Shown here: positions 1 to 12,650 of the stretch, in pieces
Layout: each line of letters starts with the position of its first letter
Numbering within the stretch: the first letter of the stretch is position 1
Translations under genes and position numbers: made by a program
Origin: Citrus sinensis
Lineage: Eukaryota > Streptophyta > Magnoliopsida > Sapindales > Rutaceae
Assembly (NCBI RefSeq): GCF_022201045.2
Contig: NC_068557.1
Coordinates: 28,373,501 to 28,437,500, forward strand
Reading direction: 5' to 3'
DNA length: 64,000 bases
Notes under the pieces: generated by a model
Told to the model about the DNA's origin: nothing
The model's database searches: none
What the model saw: only the letters and a program-made list of their open reading frames with translations

Positions 1-2631
1 TTTTTGCCATACTCAAAGGCCAATGTAGCAACTTCTTCCCTTTGGCCTGAAAGATAGGCTACTGCCTTACAACTGTTTGAAACCAATGCTGCTGTCTTGT
101 TGTATGTCTTTTGCATATAACATTCCATGCTGCAATTACAAAAAATCATTTTCACCTCATTAGCTCAAAACATAAGGATTCTGGAGAAGCCTATCAAGAT
201 ACCAACAAAATGGAAAGTAGCAAGCCATTAAACTGGATTGCAGAATAAGGATGCAAGATATGCATGCGTCATTGTCCAACTTTAAGCATTCTCGTGGATA
301 GTATATACTGAAATTTTATGGAATGCATGCCCAGTAATCCACACTTGGAAATAATGAAAACTATTACTAACAAGTTATGACAAAAATCAATGCTAGTTTT
401 CTAGGTGATTAGTTCCAATCTGACACTACTTGAGCTAATATGATTTTAAAAGCCAACCCAAACCCAAACTGAGCTTCGACAAGTTAAGCTACATTGCCAC
501 ACAATCTGAAGCTCCAGTGGGCCAGGACTGGGGCTGATGCCTTGGATCTAGGAAATTTTCCAGTCCAACATGGTCTGTTAGCATTTTTGCCATAATGACA
601 AATTTACGTCGGAAGAGAAACAAAATTGATGGAAGAAGCAGAGAAACAGCTCACCTACAACACTGCTCAAATGTAGCAGTCATTTGCATGGTTTCACCAC
701 TGACAAGATTCTTCAGTGCTGTAGCCATTAGTGATACAACCTACCAGCACATAACAATTTTGTATAATGTAAGATGAAACAATGAAATAGAAGTTTATGT
801 AAATTCTGCTGATAATTAATAAATTTAGACACTTGAATAAATTTATGACTTAAGTCGATGTGGCTACTATGGAGCATTTCTCTATATGTCACTGTGCCAT
901 GCATTGAACTGGACTGATAAATGGTGTCTGATAAGAATAATAAATCAATTGCATGATAACCAATACAAGTTCAATCAGTAAAATTTGTATAAGAAAAAAG
1001 GGAAACGCTAGACAATACATACGAATGTGGACAGCTGGAAGGAATTAGTAAAGGGAAATGCTAGGACTCAACAATGTTTTGTGGACATTAATTTCATTGG
1101 CTAAGTGAATGTGTGATGTGCGAGGGTCCTACTTACCAACAAAAATAAGCAGAGAAGCATGAGCTCTTGCTGCTCACATAGTAAAGTTTGTCCCAATCTA
1201 GAATTCTATGTTCAGAGTACATATGTATGAAATTACATTACCTCTGTGTGTTTCAAAGAAGCGAGAGCAACAAAAGCTCGAGAAATGAGAAGATCTCCCG
1301 CTAAAATTGCTAACTGCATTATTGGTGAACAAGAAATATCAAAAGGATATATAAACTTCCACGGCTATGTTTATATAAGCACGACAAAAGTGCTTAACTT
1401 CTTATACAAAGAAAAGGACTGTGTTTACATGTAATGAAAACAAGTAAAATCAGATGCTTATTAACAGGAAGAGGCAATAACATTCTGTCAAAACTTGCAC
1501 AGTACCATAAAATAAGTAAGGTTTTGTTACATAACAAGTACATATAGTCTATTGCACAGTTCAGTGAAAAATTTCACCCAAATTTGTTCTGAACGAGAAG
1601 GAAAAATAACGATACAAGAAGCAAGAAATCTATTAGAAGAAGTATTCAATTGAAAGCAAAATAAAGAAAAGGTTCAGTTACCTTGTTGCCCATTACAGAA
1701 CTTAGTGAACCAATACCACGTCTAGTATCAGCATCATCCAGGACATCATCATGTATAAGGCTTGCAACCTAAAACTAGGAGATGGCTAAATTAGTCTAGA
1801 AGTTGTTATGAAAAAATTTATTGACATGAGAGCAAGACTGTTCTGAAGATAAAAACCATATGATTGAAGCAAAAAACAAAACCTAACTGACATGGATCAT
1901 CTCTGTGATCTCAGCTATGCACTGTTGTCTCCTACGTAGATCAAGTATCAAAGTATTTCCTAATACATTAGGAGATAATTCAGGTGTACACACATTCAAA
2001 GCTGTTGCCATTAACAATATGACCTGCATGCATAGAATTCGTAAAACGCATAGAAGCAAAATTGAACTTGCAGCCAAAGAAAAATGATAAACCAGAACCC
2101 GAAAATGATACAAACATCTTATATAGCATCGGAGCATAATAGTTTACCGTGGGACACAACTTCTTTCCTTCGACCCCCTCTTTAAAGAAGTACCCAGCAG
2201 CTGAGGCAAGCTCAGGGACCTGCAACATAGTATCAAGATGAATCTGAAGTAGCCAATCACAAATTTAAATAATAATAATAACATGATATCTATCTACAAA
2301 GACAAACAACCAGATACCTCAGCAACCACCATTGAGCGTAACCTCATAGAAATAAGTGATAGTTCATCGCCAACAAGTGAAAATGGATCGAGATGTTTCT
2401 GAAAAAAAAGAGATAATAAACATAGTGATATCGTCTTTACTGTTAATTAATAAGCTCAAATTTGAAAACAATTATTAGTATTACCTTATTCTCATTGGAG
2501 TTTCTGAATGTGGGTTGATGACCATATCGACGATGAGACAGAATCCATCGGCAACTAGGCAAGCTGTTTCTGGGAGTTCTTGCAGCAATCCGATAAACTA
2601 GCTGAGAGAATAACATATTTGAGAGAAGCAA
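1..2631 (-). CDS. SPS3: Solanesyl diphosphate synthase, mitochondrial type (3' end outside window)
   Basis: A trans-polyprenyl diphosphate synthase. The plant SPS3 family adds isopentenyl diphosphate units to make the solanesyl side chain of ubiquinone. Eight exons can be read: 2485-2631, 2318-2398, 2148-2219, 1892-2023, 1682-1768, 1242-1313, 655-740 and 1-129 (continues off the window). All junctions are GT-AG and in frame. The first Asp-rich motif DDVLDD lies in exon 5, after EITEMIHVASLIH and before ADTRRGIGSL. Later blocks are LAILAGDLLISRA, VVSLMATALKNLVSGET and MQKTYNKTAALVSNSCKA. The second Asp-rich motif would lie beyond base 1. Two in-frame starts are possible: 2631, and 2616 (MLFSQLVYRIA), which better resembles the Arabidopsis SPS3 N-terminus. 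The basic N-terminus (RRYGHQ) suits a mitochondrial presequence. An mTERF gene lies upstream on the same strand, as in Arabidopsis. Confidence 0.92.
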
Positions 2632-3421
2632 CAGATTTCAGTTACAGAGAAACATCATCATCTGAATCTGACCCACACTATGTTTTAATTACATATTGTT
2701 TCTCCTTAACGCCTGTGAAAATTTCACTCGGATATATTAATAATACATAAACAGTAAACAGAGAGAGAGAGAGGTGATTAGGTGAAAGGCAATTTCGTTT
2801 AGTTTTCTTTATCTTATGTTATGTTAAATTGGATGGATCGTTTTTTACTGTTGTCTGTTGACCACTGGACGTCAGAAGTCTGTTACCATTTACCAACGAC
2901 ATTCTAAAATCTGAAGCTGCTGTAAGTATAAGCATGAATGTTCTTGTCACATTAATTTGTGAAATTGTGAAGAATTATAGATGTATCCCACTATTTTAAA
3001 AAATCGTTAGTAAAGATTTTTTTTTTTTAAATTTTTTTTCAAATTGAAAGTCTATCAAATCTTTCTAAATTCATCAATACTACATACATCCTTCTTTCTA
3101 GTTTCTTATATATTTACACATTATTATTATTATTATTATTTTCAATAGCCAGTTAGCCACCATTGGAAAAGTGCTCACTTACAAACTGTGGATGAGAAAG
3201 CAGTTATGGCTTTTCGACGCGATTGAAGTACCCAATGAAAATGGTTCTACTTCTATACCATGTAATTATAAATTTCAATAAACCATACAAAACCCAAATT
3301 GTCTTTATCTTCAATTAATCAAACACTTTACAAGATGCAACACAAAATTATCAAAATTTAATCAGTGACACAAGTTCCCAGATAAAACCAACAGCTGTGG
3401 CAGAGGTTGCAGAAGTGATGG
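2632..3421. other. Spacer between the SPS3-like and mTERF genes
   Basis: About 0.8 kb that should hold the SPS3-like promoter and the 3' UTR of the mTERF gene, both of which lie on the minus strand. It contains a short (GA)n run near 2759, T-rich tracts near 3019 and an (ATT)n microsatellite near 3121-3139. No coding region or RNA gene is seen. Confidence 0.6.
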
Positions 3422-4351
3422 TCATCCCCTTCCTGGCTTTGGCTTGATCAACTCATTAAACTCCTCATCAGAGGTCTTAAGCATGACAGGCAAGGACAAT
3501 CTCGCCCCATTTCGCAAAGCTTGCATATGCCTAGGCTTAATCCTCTTTTCCAAGCTAAATGCAAAGTACTGAGGAAACTCCTTCAACTCTTCCAACTTTC
3601 CCTTAATCTCCAGATTGAAATACTCAAACTTAGGCTTGAAGTTATTCTCAATACTGAAAGTAAACAACCCAGGACACCTCAAAACCATAAGCACGGCCTC
3701 ATCTTTTGAGAACCCAATACTCTCTAAATATTTAAGCTTAGGGATCAATGTGTTTTCCACTTTGGAAACCAACAAAACTGAGTCTTGATAAGCCAATGCA
3801 TTTAAATCCTTGAACCCAAGTCTTTGAAGATAAAACAAAGCTGGTTTGAGCTGGTCTCTGGCACTGGAAGTTAGCAATCTTGGGCACTTGTTGATCACTT
3901 TCCTGAAGTCGTGTTCTGGGACTTCCAAGTCATGTGAGAGGAAGTTAAAAACTGGTTCCAAGTCAGTTTTGATGTTGGCAGTAAGCACTTTCGGGCACAT
4001 GCCAAAGATTCTTGGCAAATCCTTTTGGAGAATGCCTTTGGATTGGAGAAAGGAGATTATGCCCTCAATGGAATTAAGGGAAGCAGAGTGGAGAGAAGGG
4101 TTGAGGGAAAGTGCTTTGCCCGAATCAACACCCATGATTTCAAGGCATAAGATTTTTTCTTTGATCTGGAAGGAGAGATTTGCTTGAGTTGGTGGGTAGA
4201 GTGGGTGATTCTGAAGAAGGCTTTTGGGTTTTGTTGATAAGTGAATGTTTAATTGCTGGGAATTTGAAGGAGATGATGATGATGTTGGTGATGGTGTCTG
4301 TGAAGAAATGCAGAGAGAGTGCAATGCTGTTGCCGCTGATGCTGTCGGCAT
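3422..4351 (-). CDS. mTERF family organelle gene-expression factor (intronless)
   Basis: A 309-aa single-exon protein of the plant mTERF family. These proteins bind organelle nucleic acids through stacked helical repeats and affect transcription, RNA maturation or translation in plastids or mitochondria. Residues 1-60 are rich in Ser, Thr, Pro and Ala with few acidic residues, as in a chloroplast or mitochondrial transit peptide. From about residue 95 there are repeated mTERF units, each with a Pro-containing start and a CP-L core (GMCPKVL, NKCPRLL, LRCPGLF), ending with EFPQYFAFSLEKRIKPRH. Single-exon structure and length fit the group containing Arabidopsis At2g34620 (mTERF10, by memory) and At3g18870. 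The neighbouring SPS3-like gene supports At2g34620 as the ortholog. The RNA or DNA target cannot be told from sequence. Confidence 0.9.
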   Translation of the reverse strand: MPTASAATALHSLCISSQTPSPTSSSSPSNSQQLNIHLSTKPKSLLQNHPLYPPTQANLSFQIKEKILCLEIMGVDSGKALSLNPSLHSASLNSIEGIISFLQSKGILQKDLPRIFGMCPKVLTANIKTDLEPVFNFLSHDLEVPEHDFRKVINKCPRLLTSSARDQLKPALFYLQRLGFKDLNALAYQDSVLLVSKVENTLIPKLKYLESIGFSKDEAVLMVLRCPGLFTFSIENNFKPKFEYFNLEIKGKLEELKEFPQYFAFSLEKRIKPRHMQALRNGARLSLPVMLKTSDEEFNELIKPKPGRG

Positions 4352-6248
4352 TGGTGGACAGGGAGAACAAACAGATGGGCTCTGTTTCCTAATCTCATCT
4401 CATTGGAACTTATATGCATATGTGGCAATAAGACGTGGCAGTTTCATAAGAGTTGATTGGCTCATGTTGAGATTTTGTGGATGATTTGGGTGAAGAAATT
4501 GAGTGGAGATCCTCCGCCTCCATTGGTCAGCCATGCTCTTTTTCCACTGAGCCAGCAAAACTACACTACCAGGGAATTAGCCCAATGGACCCTCTGATTA
4601 GCCAGTTGATTATACATTCTTATTAGCCCAACGTTCAGATACAAACTTCTTTCTAGCGCCCATTGCCCGTAAGGGTGGGCATTTAAATAAATTCCACATC
4701 ATTTTTTTTCCCCCAAAGAATTGACAAGAAGTGCTTTCTTTTTACTTGCTTTCGCCTTTCGGTTCTGCCGAGACGAGTTGACAAAAGTAGTAATATTTTA
4801 CTAACATGTATACGAAGAAGCACCTCTCAGCACTCAGCAATTGTACGGAATGATCACATGCATAAAATTTAAGCTGACTGAGCATGGAATCATCCGGTCA
4901 CTCTACCCACACAGTAATTGAGAGCAATATTTATTTCTCCAAGTCGATCGACATGATAGGCGAGAATTGCAAGGCCGAGAGGCTCAAGGACGCATCAATG
5001 AAAAAGAAGGAATCCAGACGAATATCTACAGTCCCTCCTGATGGCTTCATGCGAAAGAAACGCAAGCAAATACGGATTTTCCAACTCTAGAAAAAGCGAA
5101 GTTAAACTTATATCAGATCAGATTAAGGCGGCAGCAGCAGCCGAGCTGAACCAGAAGCCAACAAATTGAATTCTTACAATTATTGGTTGTCAACAGTGTT
5201 CAACCTATAATCTGAGACGAGAAGACCAAACAAAAGTTGAGGTACATTATCTCGACAAGTCGGTAACTAAAATTATTAATCACAGAAGGCACACTCTTTA
5301 AAGAAATCATACAGGAGATCTATAAGTTATGTTGTAATAACAAGCATCTTCTTAAATTGCTTAATTATCCTGCCACAAAGAAAAGAAACTTTTGGAAAGG
5401 TCACTGCCAGAACTATCCCCAGCAGCAGCTCTTGTGGCAACCAGCGAAATCAATTTCTGATTTGCTTCCAACATCGATTGCCATTTGACTCTACACACAC
5501 ATTGACATCAGAGAATACAACGATAATCAGCATCACTCAAAAGGAAAAAAAAAACAAAAATAAAGAGAGAGAATGAAAGAAAATAAACACAAAAAAACAG
5601 AACAAGAGAGGTTTACTCATAGACCCCTATGAGCTATGCAACAAGTATTGGATGACAATGTCTGCTTACCAAGACCTAAAACAAATCAATTTGTGCACAG
5701 AAAACACCAACCCACACGGACACATGCAACTCAGTTTTTCCCAGTGGACAAAAAGAACCAAATAATATTTGCATGTTGGCTACCCCAATCCCACAACTAA
5801 ATCTCTACAGCTCTTTACAAACAAGTGCTATTAAATCTGAAACCCTGTTTTTTCTTTTCTATTGAAAAAGAAACTGAAAAGTGCACTAACAGATGTTAAT
5901 TAAAAGGATAAACAGTAGTAGAATGGACCAGCAACTGGGAAATTTTATCTTAGACCATAAGATGTCCCTGAATCTAGTTTTCAGAAATAAATAATCCCAG
6001 CAATCAAAAAGCTAGGGGCTGAAAAGTTGCATAAAATGAGGTGCAGCAAATAAGACTGTCTTGATAGAACATTTAGAATATCAGAAGAGAGTGAAGAAAT
6101 GATCAGCAAAATTCTGCTTCATTCTATTGTGGTGCCATTCCATTAAGAGAGAAGCATGACTACAGGAAGCAAAAATCATTTTCTGAGAAAAATCAGAAAT
6201 ATCTACTCACCACCAACTGCCATTAACTTACTCCTCGACGTTTGATTC
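4352..6248. other. Spacer: mTERF promoter and probable 3' UTR of the C3HC gene
   Basis: No convincing gene. The part next to 4352 should hold the mTERF promoter. The part below 6248 probably includes the 3' UTR of the C3HC zinc-finger gene, since both genes read leftward. Short ORFs here, such as 4884-5090, have no recognisable domain, no intron context and no upstream core-promoter signal that I can see. Confidence 0.5.
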
Positions 6249-9200
6249 TTAATGTTGCCCATGGCTTTTGCTCATGGAGTGCCGTCGAAGGAGCTTCCGA
6301 CCAGGAGTTTGGTGATCATCCTACAAAAGTAGTAATAGACAATTCAGATAACTACTTGGTATATAATTGTGAACCAAACTCGACAACAAAGCCCGGGAGA
6401 GGCAATTCCAATTTACAAGTTCTCGGTTAAAATTAGTCTACCAGAATTATTGGGTCGTGAACGACAATGAAGGAAATACTAAGAAAGCCAATGCATGGAG
6501 AGAACAAAAAATTTTGACTACATCCAAGACATTTCAATAATAGAGATAACAAACCTTATATAAAGATGCAGCCGATTCGGACTGTACTGTCTGAATAGGA
6601 ATATGCCCCAGAGATCGCAGAGTGTCCAGTGCATCCAAGGTCAGTTGCCACCCACAAAGAGCGATGGCATCAGCACTGTTGCTAGAACCAGAGCCATTAC
6701 AGCCAGCAGCAGCAACATTTCCATTCACCCAGGGGCAGAACTGGTTGTGATGGGCAATGGGATCAAACTCTGTAGCTTCTTCATAATTGCTTTCCCCTTT
6801 TGGAGGCCCTGAAAGTCGAGAAGTGTCAAAATGCATCATTAATGGCACAGATAGTTGGGGAGTGAGGAAGGAAGGCGAGGAACAACAACTTCAAAGTTTC
6901 AACAGTCATGCTTAAGTAAACATAAACATGAAATTAATGGAAACTATAAGGGGTGGGAAGAAATGGAAGCTATAGGACTTTCTTGCCTCATGATGGGTGT
7001 TGATTAGTAATGAGTTTAAGGATTTTCCCCACTTTTTTTCTTTTCCAAGAACATAGGCAAGCAGTTTTTTTATTTTTTTTATTTTTGGGTAAGAAAAAAA
7101 TGTATTAATAAAGAAGATTAGAGACAGATAGTGGACCAGCTATTGTCAAATGACTTTATGTTTTCTGATGAGGAGTTGTTTACTAGCTCTGATTCAGGAT
7201 TACTGGTTAACTTCCGTGTATGTCATCTCTTCTGTGTTAATAACCTTGATTGTTTCTAATCGAAAGAAAATAACGATAGTAGGGAAAGAAAACAGGATAG
7301 TTGTATTTCACTGACTTTAGTTCAAATTGTCCTGCATCTAATTCTACATTCAAGATCCTAGATGAAGTTCTTGCCAGCAGCCACCCTCCTCCACCGAGAA
7401 CTAGAGACAGAGAACAAGGATAGAAACCAATTGTCTTGACCAACAAGATCTTATATCATGATTTATTTAAGTAATTAATTGATCATTTCATCACCCATGA
7501 AAAAGCTAAGAGGAAACAAGAATAATAAATACTGAAAAGAGAAAGATATGATAGCCTAAAAACCAGCAAAGTATGCAGAAATTACCTATCCCATTAGCAA
7601 CTGCATACTCCGACTCTGGGTAGGGACAATTGTTTGTAGATGATGATTTGCCAGTCTTTGTAACCTCATTCTTAGTTGTATTGTAACCAGAGTAAATATT
7701 AGCATTACAAGAAAGCGAAGGATGGGCACTAGTATCCTGTGCTATCTTGCAACTCTGACTTACCTTTTCTCCACTTTCTACTGATTCTGCCTTGGCAGAA
7801 CCATCAATTTTCGAACCACTATCAGCCCTTCCAACAGATCGAGACAGCATCTCCTGGCTATCACCATGTGGATCCTCCCTATTAACTTCATCAGGGACAA
7901 TCTCATCCATTGACCCAGGATCAGGAGCAGATTCACCTGTCTGACCCTGATTTTCAGCATCTTCAATTCTCGGTTCCACATCACCCACAACACTATCTGC
8001 TCTATGGACAGAAACATCAGCACCATGAATTTCAGCTTCATGGCTTGCACACATACCAACACTTCCTCCACTAATTCCAAAACTAAAACCATCCCTGGCT
8101 TGAGCTGTCACAGTTTCTGCATTGAAAATTTCTTCACCATCATTATTTGTACTACTTATGCCCATTTCTCCAGGAACTACTTCAGTGGCTCGCCGAGAAT
8201 AGATGCTCTGCTGAGCTTGATTACTATTATTCAATTCTGATGTCTCATTCATGTCAAAAAACCCATATGCACTAGAAGAGGGAAAATTAACATCGTCAAC
8301 ACCCCCAGGAGAATTTTCAACACTTTCCATAGAGTCATCATCAGCACTGTGACAGACAGTATCCATGGCAATGACTGAAGAAGCACGTGTTGAGTCCCTA
8401 GTGGATACAACACCTATAACTTGTTCACTACCTTGTCGAAATAAAGAGCCTCTGTTTCCATCTGCATGAATTTCTAATCCGACTGACTGGCTAGGACCAG
8501 CTCCAGAAGAGTCTCTCAGATAAGGTGAACAGTTTGAATCGAAAATATCCAATTCACGAGCACGTTTTGAAGGCCCAGCTGAATATTGTCTACTATCTGT
8601 AACTTCATCACCATCACGATCAATGACGGTCCCTTCAACACTATCAGCCTGCTGCATCCTCAAATTCGGCCTGTCCTCTGAGCTGCCACCTATTTCAAGA
8701 CTCCGCTTACGAGAACTAGGGCCTCGCGATTCATATGATGCTGCACGATCACCAACCTCACTACCTGCCGGTTGCCCAATCATTAGATCCCTTCCCATGT
8801 CTGCATCATGAACATTTTCGGATATTGCTGTCCTACCTGCCTGAGTAAAAGGCAACCCCCCTCCAATTGTCAGATTCAAATCAAATTCTGTATTTTGCTG
8901 CAGCTTCCCCTCATCTGTGGTTGCCACTTCATCACGGTCTTCTGTCTGCTCTTTCTCTGGATCATCAGCAGCAACCCAACCACTAATCCCACTGGCTGCA
9001 CTTACTCCGCGGGTCATTCCCATTTTTTTGCTTGTATCAGGTATATCAATGTTGTTTGGAGCAAAACGAGCGGGTCGAGGAACAGTTAAGAAATCCAATA
9101 TTCTCACTGTTGCACCACACAAGCTACAATCTAACAACGGCGACCTATATTCAGGTCTGGACTCCACAGCAAACATTTTATTCTTTCCAGTGTCCCTTTT

Positions 9201-12036
9201 GGCAGAGGCTGAGATTGCATTTTTGCTTGGCCCTGGATCCTTCGTCAGCTGAACCTGGGCCTCAGTAGGACCAAAAGAACATCCATCTCTGGCTGATTGA
9301 GCAGAATGTTCTTCACAGTCTTGAACATTAGGAAGCCATCTTGGTTCCCATCCACATAGACTTATAAGCTTCTGAGCCTGCAAAGGAAAGATAAAACATG
9401 GAAATGAAACTTTCAGAAATGACTTTTTAAAGCAGACGAGCAAAGGAGTAAAAGTACTAAAAGGGTAAAGGCAGGAACAAGAGCATTATTTATCTTACGC
9501 GAGAATACAAGTAGAAAGCTCCATCACGAGAGTTTTCAAGTTCAGGTTTCATATCTACTTCTCCAACTATCAGATTCTGTGATTGGGACAGCAATCGGTC
9601 AATCTGTGGGCCTCGAGAAACCCACATGTGCTCAATTGCACAAGTAGCTATAATAGGAAGAGACTGAAACTGTAGGAGTCCGTCACATCTGTCCTTATAT
9701 CCACCGATTAAGGCAGACTGGGGAGTCGGAGGGAACTGCACCAAACTTTCTGGACAGCTGTTTCCTCTCCACGGACAATTGATGTTGTGACCATCATCCA
9801 ACTGCTTTGAAAAAGCTTGACCAGCATCTTCAACTTGAACCCGACAATTTTTGGGGGGGACAAAAAATAAGAAACCAACAAGAAAGAAAGAAAGAGAGAG
9901 GGCGGGAAAAAAAAGAGCAAAGGACAAGCCTACACATCAATCAACAAGACATGCCTACACATGCACGCGCATGCACACACAAATGCAGACACAAATGAAC
10001 AGATTCTTGGCAACAGTGAATGAAGAAATTCAGAAGTGTTCTCTAGCCTTATATTTCTCATACACACAGACATGCAGTACGCAAACACATGTTCCCTTTG
10101 AGTACTTTCTATCCTACAACCTAAACTTCATAAAGCTATTCTTCCTAATATACTCGAGTCAAATAAGTCATTTCTTAATCACATCACTCTAAATCGTAAT
10201 AATATCTTTCAAAATTCTTCCAAATTACTCTACAAGGAGTGGAAAGCATAAAAGAATAAAAATACTTAAATTACACTAGTTACCTTCAGCAGGAGTCCAG
10301 TTTGGCACAGAAACAAAACTTAGGCATGCAGCACATGATTCACACGCAATTCTATCAACATCAATATTCATCCAACCTCTTTGGGCACAAGCCAATGAAC
10401 TGGCCAGCTGCACAAAATTTTGAAAAGCATATGTCAGATACCCTGATTATTGTATTAGGTCTCTGTCATTGCAAAATCGAAAAGAGTATACAATTTGAAT
10501 TGAAGTAGGTGAAAATTTTATATTCTTCTTATTTAATCTTTTACACTTGATATGGATACGATAGAAAGCAGAAATAATATATCAAAGAATGAGATATTGT
10601 ATATTTTCCACCAGCTATGAAAAATTACAAAGAGGGAATGACATGTGAAACCGCCGAAGTTATTCCCATTCACTTGTTCAAGTTGTTTTTATAAGCTTTC
10701 TTTTTAAAAAATGGATATAAGACAGTAGAATGATCATTCTTTGAACCAAATCATGTCAGTAAATAAGATCAATGTGTTGGAGGAAAGAAATGGTAAAAAG
10801 TCATGGAGGATTCACAAGAAGATAAAATATCCACATTTTTTTTTTGAGACTTAACTTGCATATTAAGCTTGAACAAACGTACAGATAAAACACTTTGTTG
10901 AAATATGATCCTGGAAGGAGAGCTATTGCCTCAAGGACTAATTATTTTATTACACATGCAATAATCAGCATAGAAACTCCCGCATCAGATTTCATCAAAT
11001 CTACAGTTTATATCTAAATTCCTGCCAAAGGAAATGGAAACAACAACTCCGATAGCTGATACAGCTTACCAGAGGCCCATGTCATTTAAACTTTAAAGCT
11101 CCTAAGAAGGTCATGATTCACAGAAACAGATTTAACATTACTAATGCATGTTCACCTTGGGCTTTCCGAACCAATTTGAAGGCTTAAAAGTGGCCAGACG
11201 CCTTAGTAAATCCCCTCTCTCCCATGGTCTACATGAAGGTCTAGATGAGCCAAGAATAGAACCACCAGCACTTGTGCTTAGTGATGTCCTTGGTGGCTGG
11301 GAACCAACACATGATACAGAAGCTGCTTTAGAATTATGCCCATGACCAGACCAATCTATACTGCCAACATTGGCTGGAGCAGCTGGAGAAGATGCACCAG
11401 CAGAACTGAAAAATGCATTATAAGTTAGAACTTCTTCAGACGATTTATAGCATGCAAAAAAGTTAAAACCCTCACATTCGAGCACCTAATTTCTTTCACT
11501 TTCAAAGCAACCAAACAAGATTCACAACAACCACCATCCTGTAAAGAACAACATGCAAAGCCCAAAAACACGTACCCAACAAACCAAAATATGAAAATTA
11601 AAAATTATTTACACAGTTCAAGATATCCGGATAGTAAATGCCCGCTTGTATTATCGAGAATAAGCATTCCAGGACCGTAACATTGACTTAATTTCATTTT
11701 CATTAACTTCCATTTATTAATAAGTAAGCAGAATAAAGTTTGTGATTTTTTAAATTTTGACATACAAAAATTTGCTTCCACTGTCTAAGCAAGCATCCCA
11801 AAAACACAATCATCGAGAATCATAAGACAAACTCCGCAAATTGACATGCACATTACCACATAAAAACCCAAACCAAAACCCTAATTTCAAAAACCCACAA
11901 AAAATTTAACCCAAACAAAACCCTAAATTGAGATCAGGAAGCTGCGAATGAGTGCAAGAAACAAAGAAGCAATTAGGTACCTCGCAGCAGGCGTAGGATC
12001 CACAGTCCCGCCAGAGCTGATAACTTCTTCTCTCAT
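6249..12036 (-). CDS. ILP1: C3HC zinc-finger protein, ILP1/NIPA-like
   Basis: Seven exons (11981-12036, 11156-11405, 10284-10407, 9499-9833, 7586-9377, 6555-6808, 6249-6320) join in frame into 960 aa, about the size of Arabidopsis IAP-like protein 1 (At1g17210). The C3HC (NIPA-type) zinc domain starts with RPWERGDLLRRLATF in exon 2 and continues through ACAQRGWMNIDVDRIACESC in exon 3. It then has His159, followed by CPWRGNSC (Cys163-Cys170) in exon 4. A second zinc half (Rsm1/NuBaID-like) has CGWEPRWLPN and Cys339-Cys342 of CSLCGATVRILDF. The large exon 5 is mostly acidic and Ser-rich, probably disordered, with an EAR-like DLNL (421-424) and basic clusters SRKRS and SKRARE that could be nuclear signals. 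The family is nuclear: animal NIPA is an F-box cell-cycle regulator, and plant relatives (ILP1, MEM1) are linked to genome maintenance and methylation. The exact role here is inferred. The exon 4 acceptor (TTCAAG) has a weak pyrimidine tract. Confidence 0.9.
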
Positions 12037-12642
12037 AATTTTTTCTATTTCTTTTTTTTTCTTAATTATCTTCTGATTTTTTAGTGTTATTCGAAACAAG
12101 AGTCGAAACTAAGCCGGAAGCTGGGATGCCGCATTTTATAGCAAGTGGCGAGAGCGTTGCTCCTATTGTGGTTTAAGTCAAAACTCCGTGACGTTTTTTG
12201 AGGGGTTGGGTTCAGCTCGTGCATAAGTCAGGCTTCCTATTTTATTTTATCTTATTTAATTTAATTTTAGTTTTTTTTTTTTTTGAGATATTGAGTGGGT
12301 AATTATTGAACATATTAATAAAAAGATTTACCCAATTTTGTTTGGGAGGTGAGACTTAGAGGTTGTTTATTTTTTTGACTTAATAATTCAAATTAATTTA
12401 TTTTATTCCGTTAAGTCATTAAATCTGTTTGTTTTTTTAACTTAATGAAAATTTTCAGCCATTAAGTCATTAAGTTTTTAAGCTAATTTTTTTTAAACTT
12501 TTTACCTAACTAAAAAACTTGAATGATATCATTGAAAGATATTCTCTAAAATATCCCTATGTAATTAATTAATTTTTATCTTTACTTAAATAAAATTTAA
12601 TAATTGGCATTATTATTCATCTCTATCCAACTTGTGATAATA
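12037..12642. other. C3HC gene promoter/5' UTR and AT-rich spacer
   Basis: Upstream of the C3HC start codon the sequence is T-rich, then becomes very AT-rich. From about 12360 it holds degenerate repeats of the type GTTTGTTTTTTTAACTTAATG and ATTAAGTCATTAAG. Loosely similar inverted sequence (TTCAGAC-AAAAAACAAACAT) occurs near 13930-13960. This may be an old transposon interrupted by the hAT-like element, but the match is too weak to set its ends. Confidence 0.4.
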
Positions 12643-12650
12643 TATAGTGG

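Noticed and set aside
4884-5090. 68-codon plus-strand ORF with a basic tail
   Set aside because: No domain, no conserved-looking block, and it lies in spacer that is probably UTR or promoter.
9851-10192. 113-codon plus-strand ORF
   Set aside because: It lies antisense to the C3HC zinc-finger gene over intron 3 and part of exon 4, and the low-complexity K/E and H/T runs are typical of chance ORFs.
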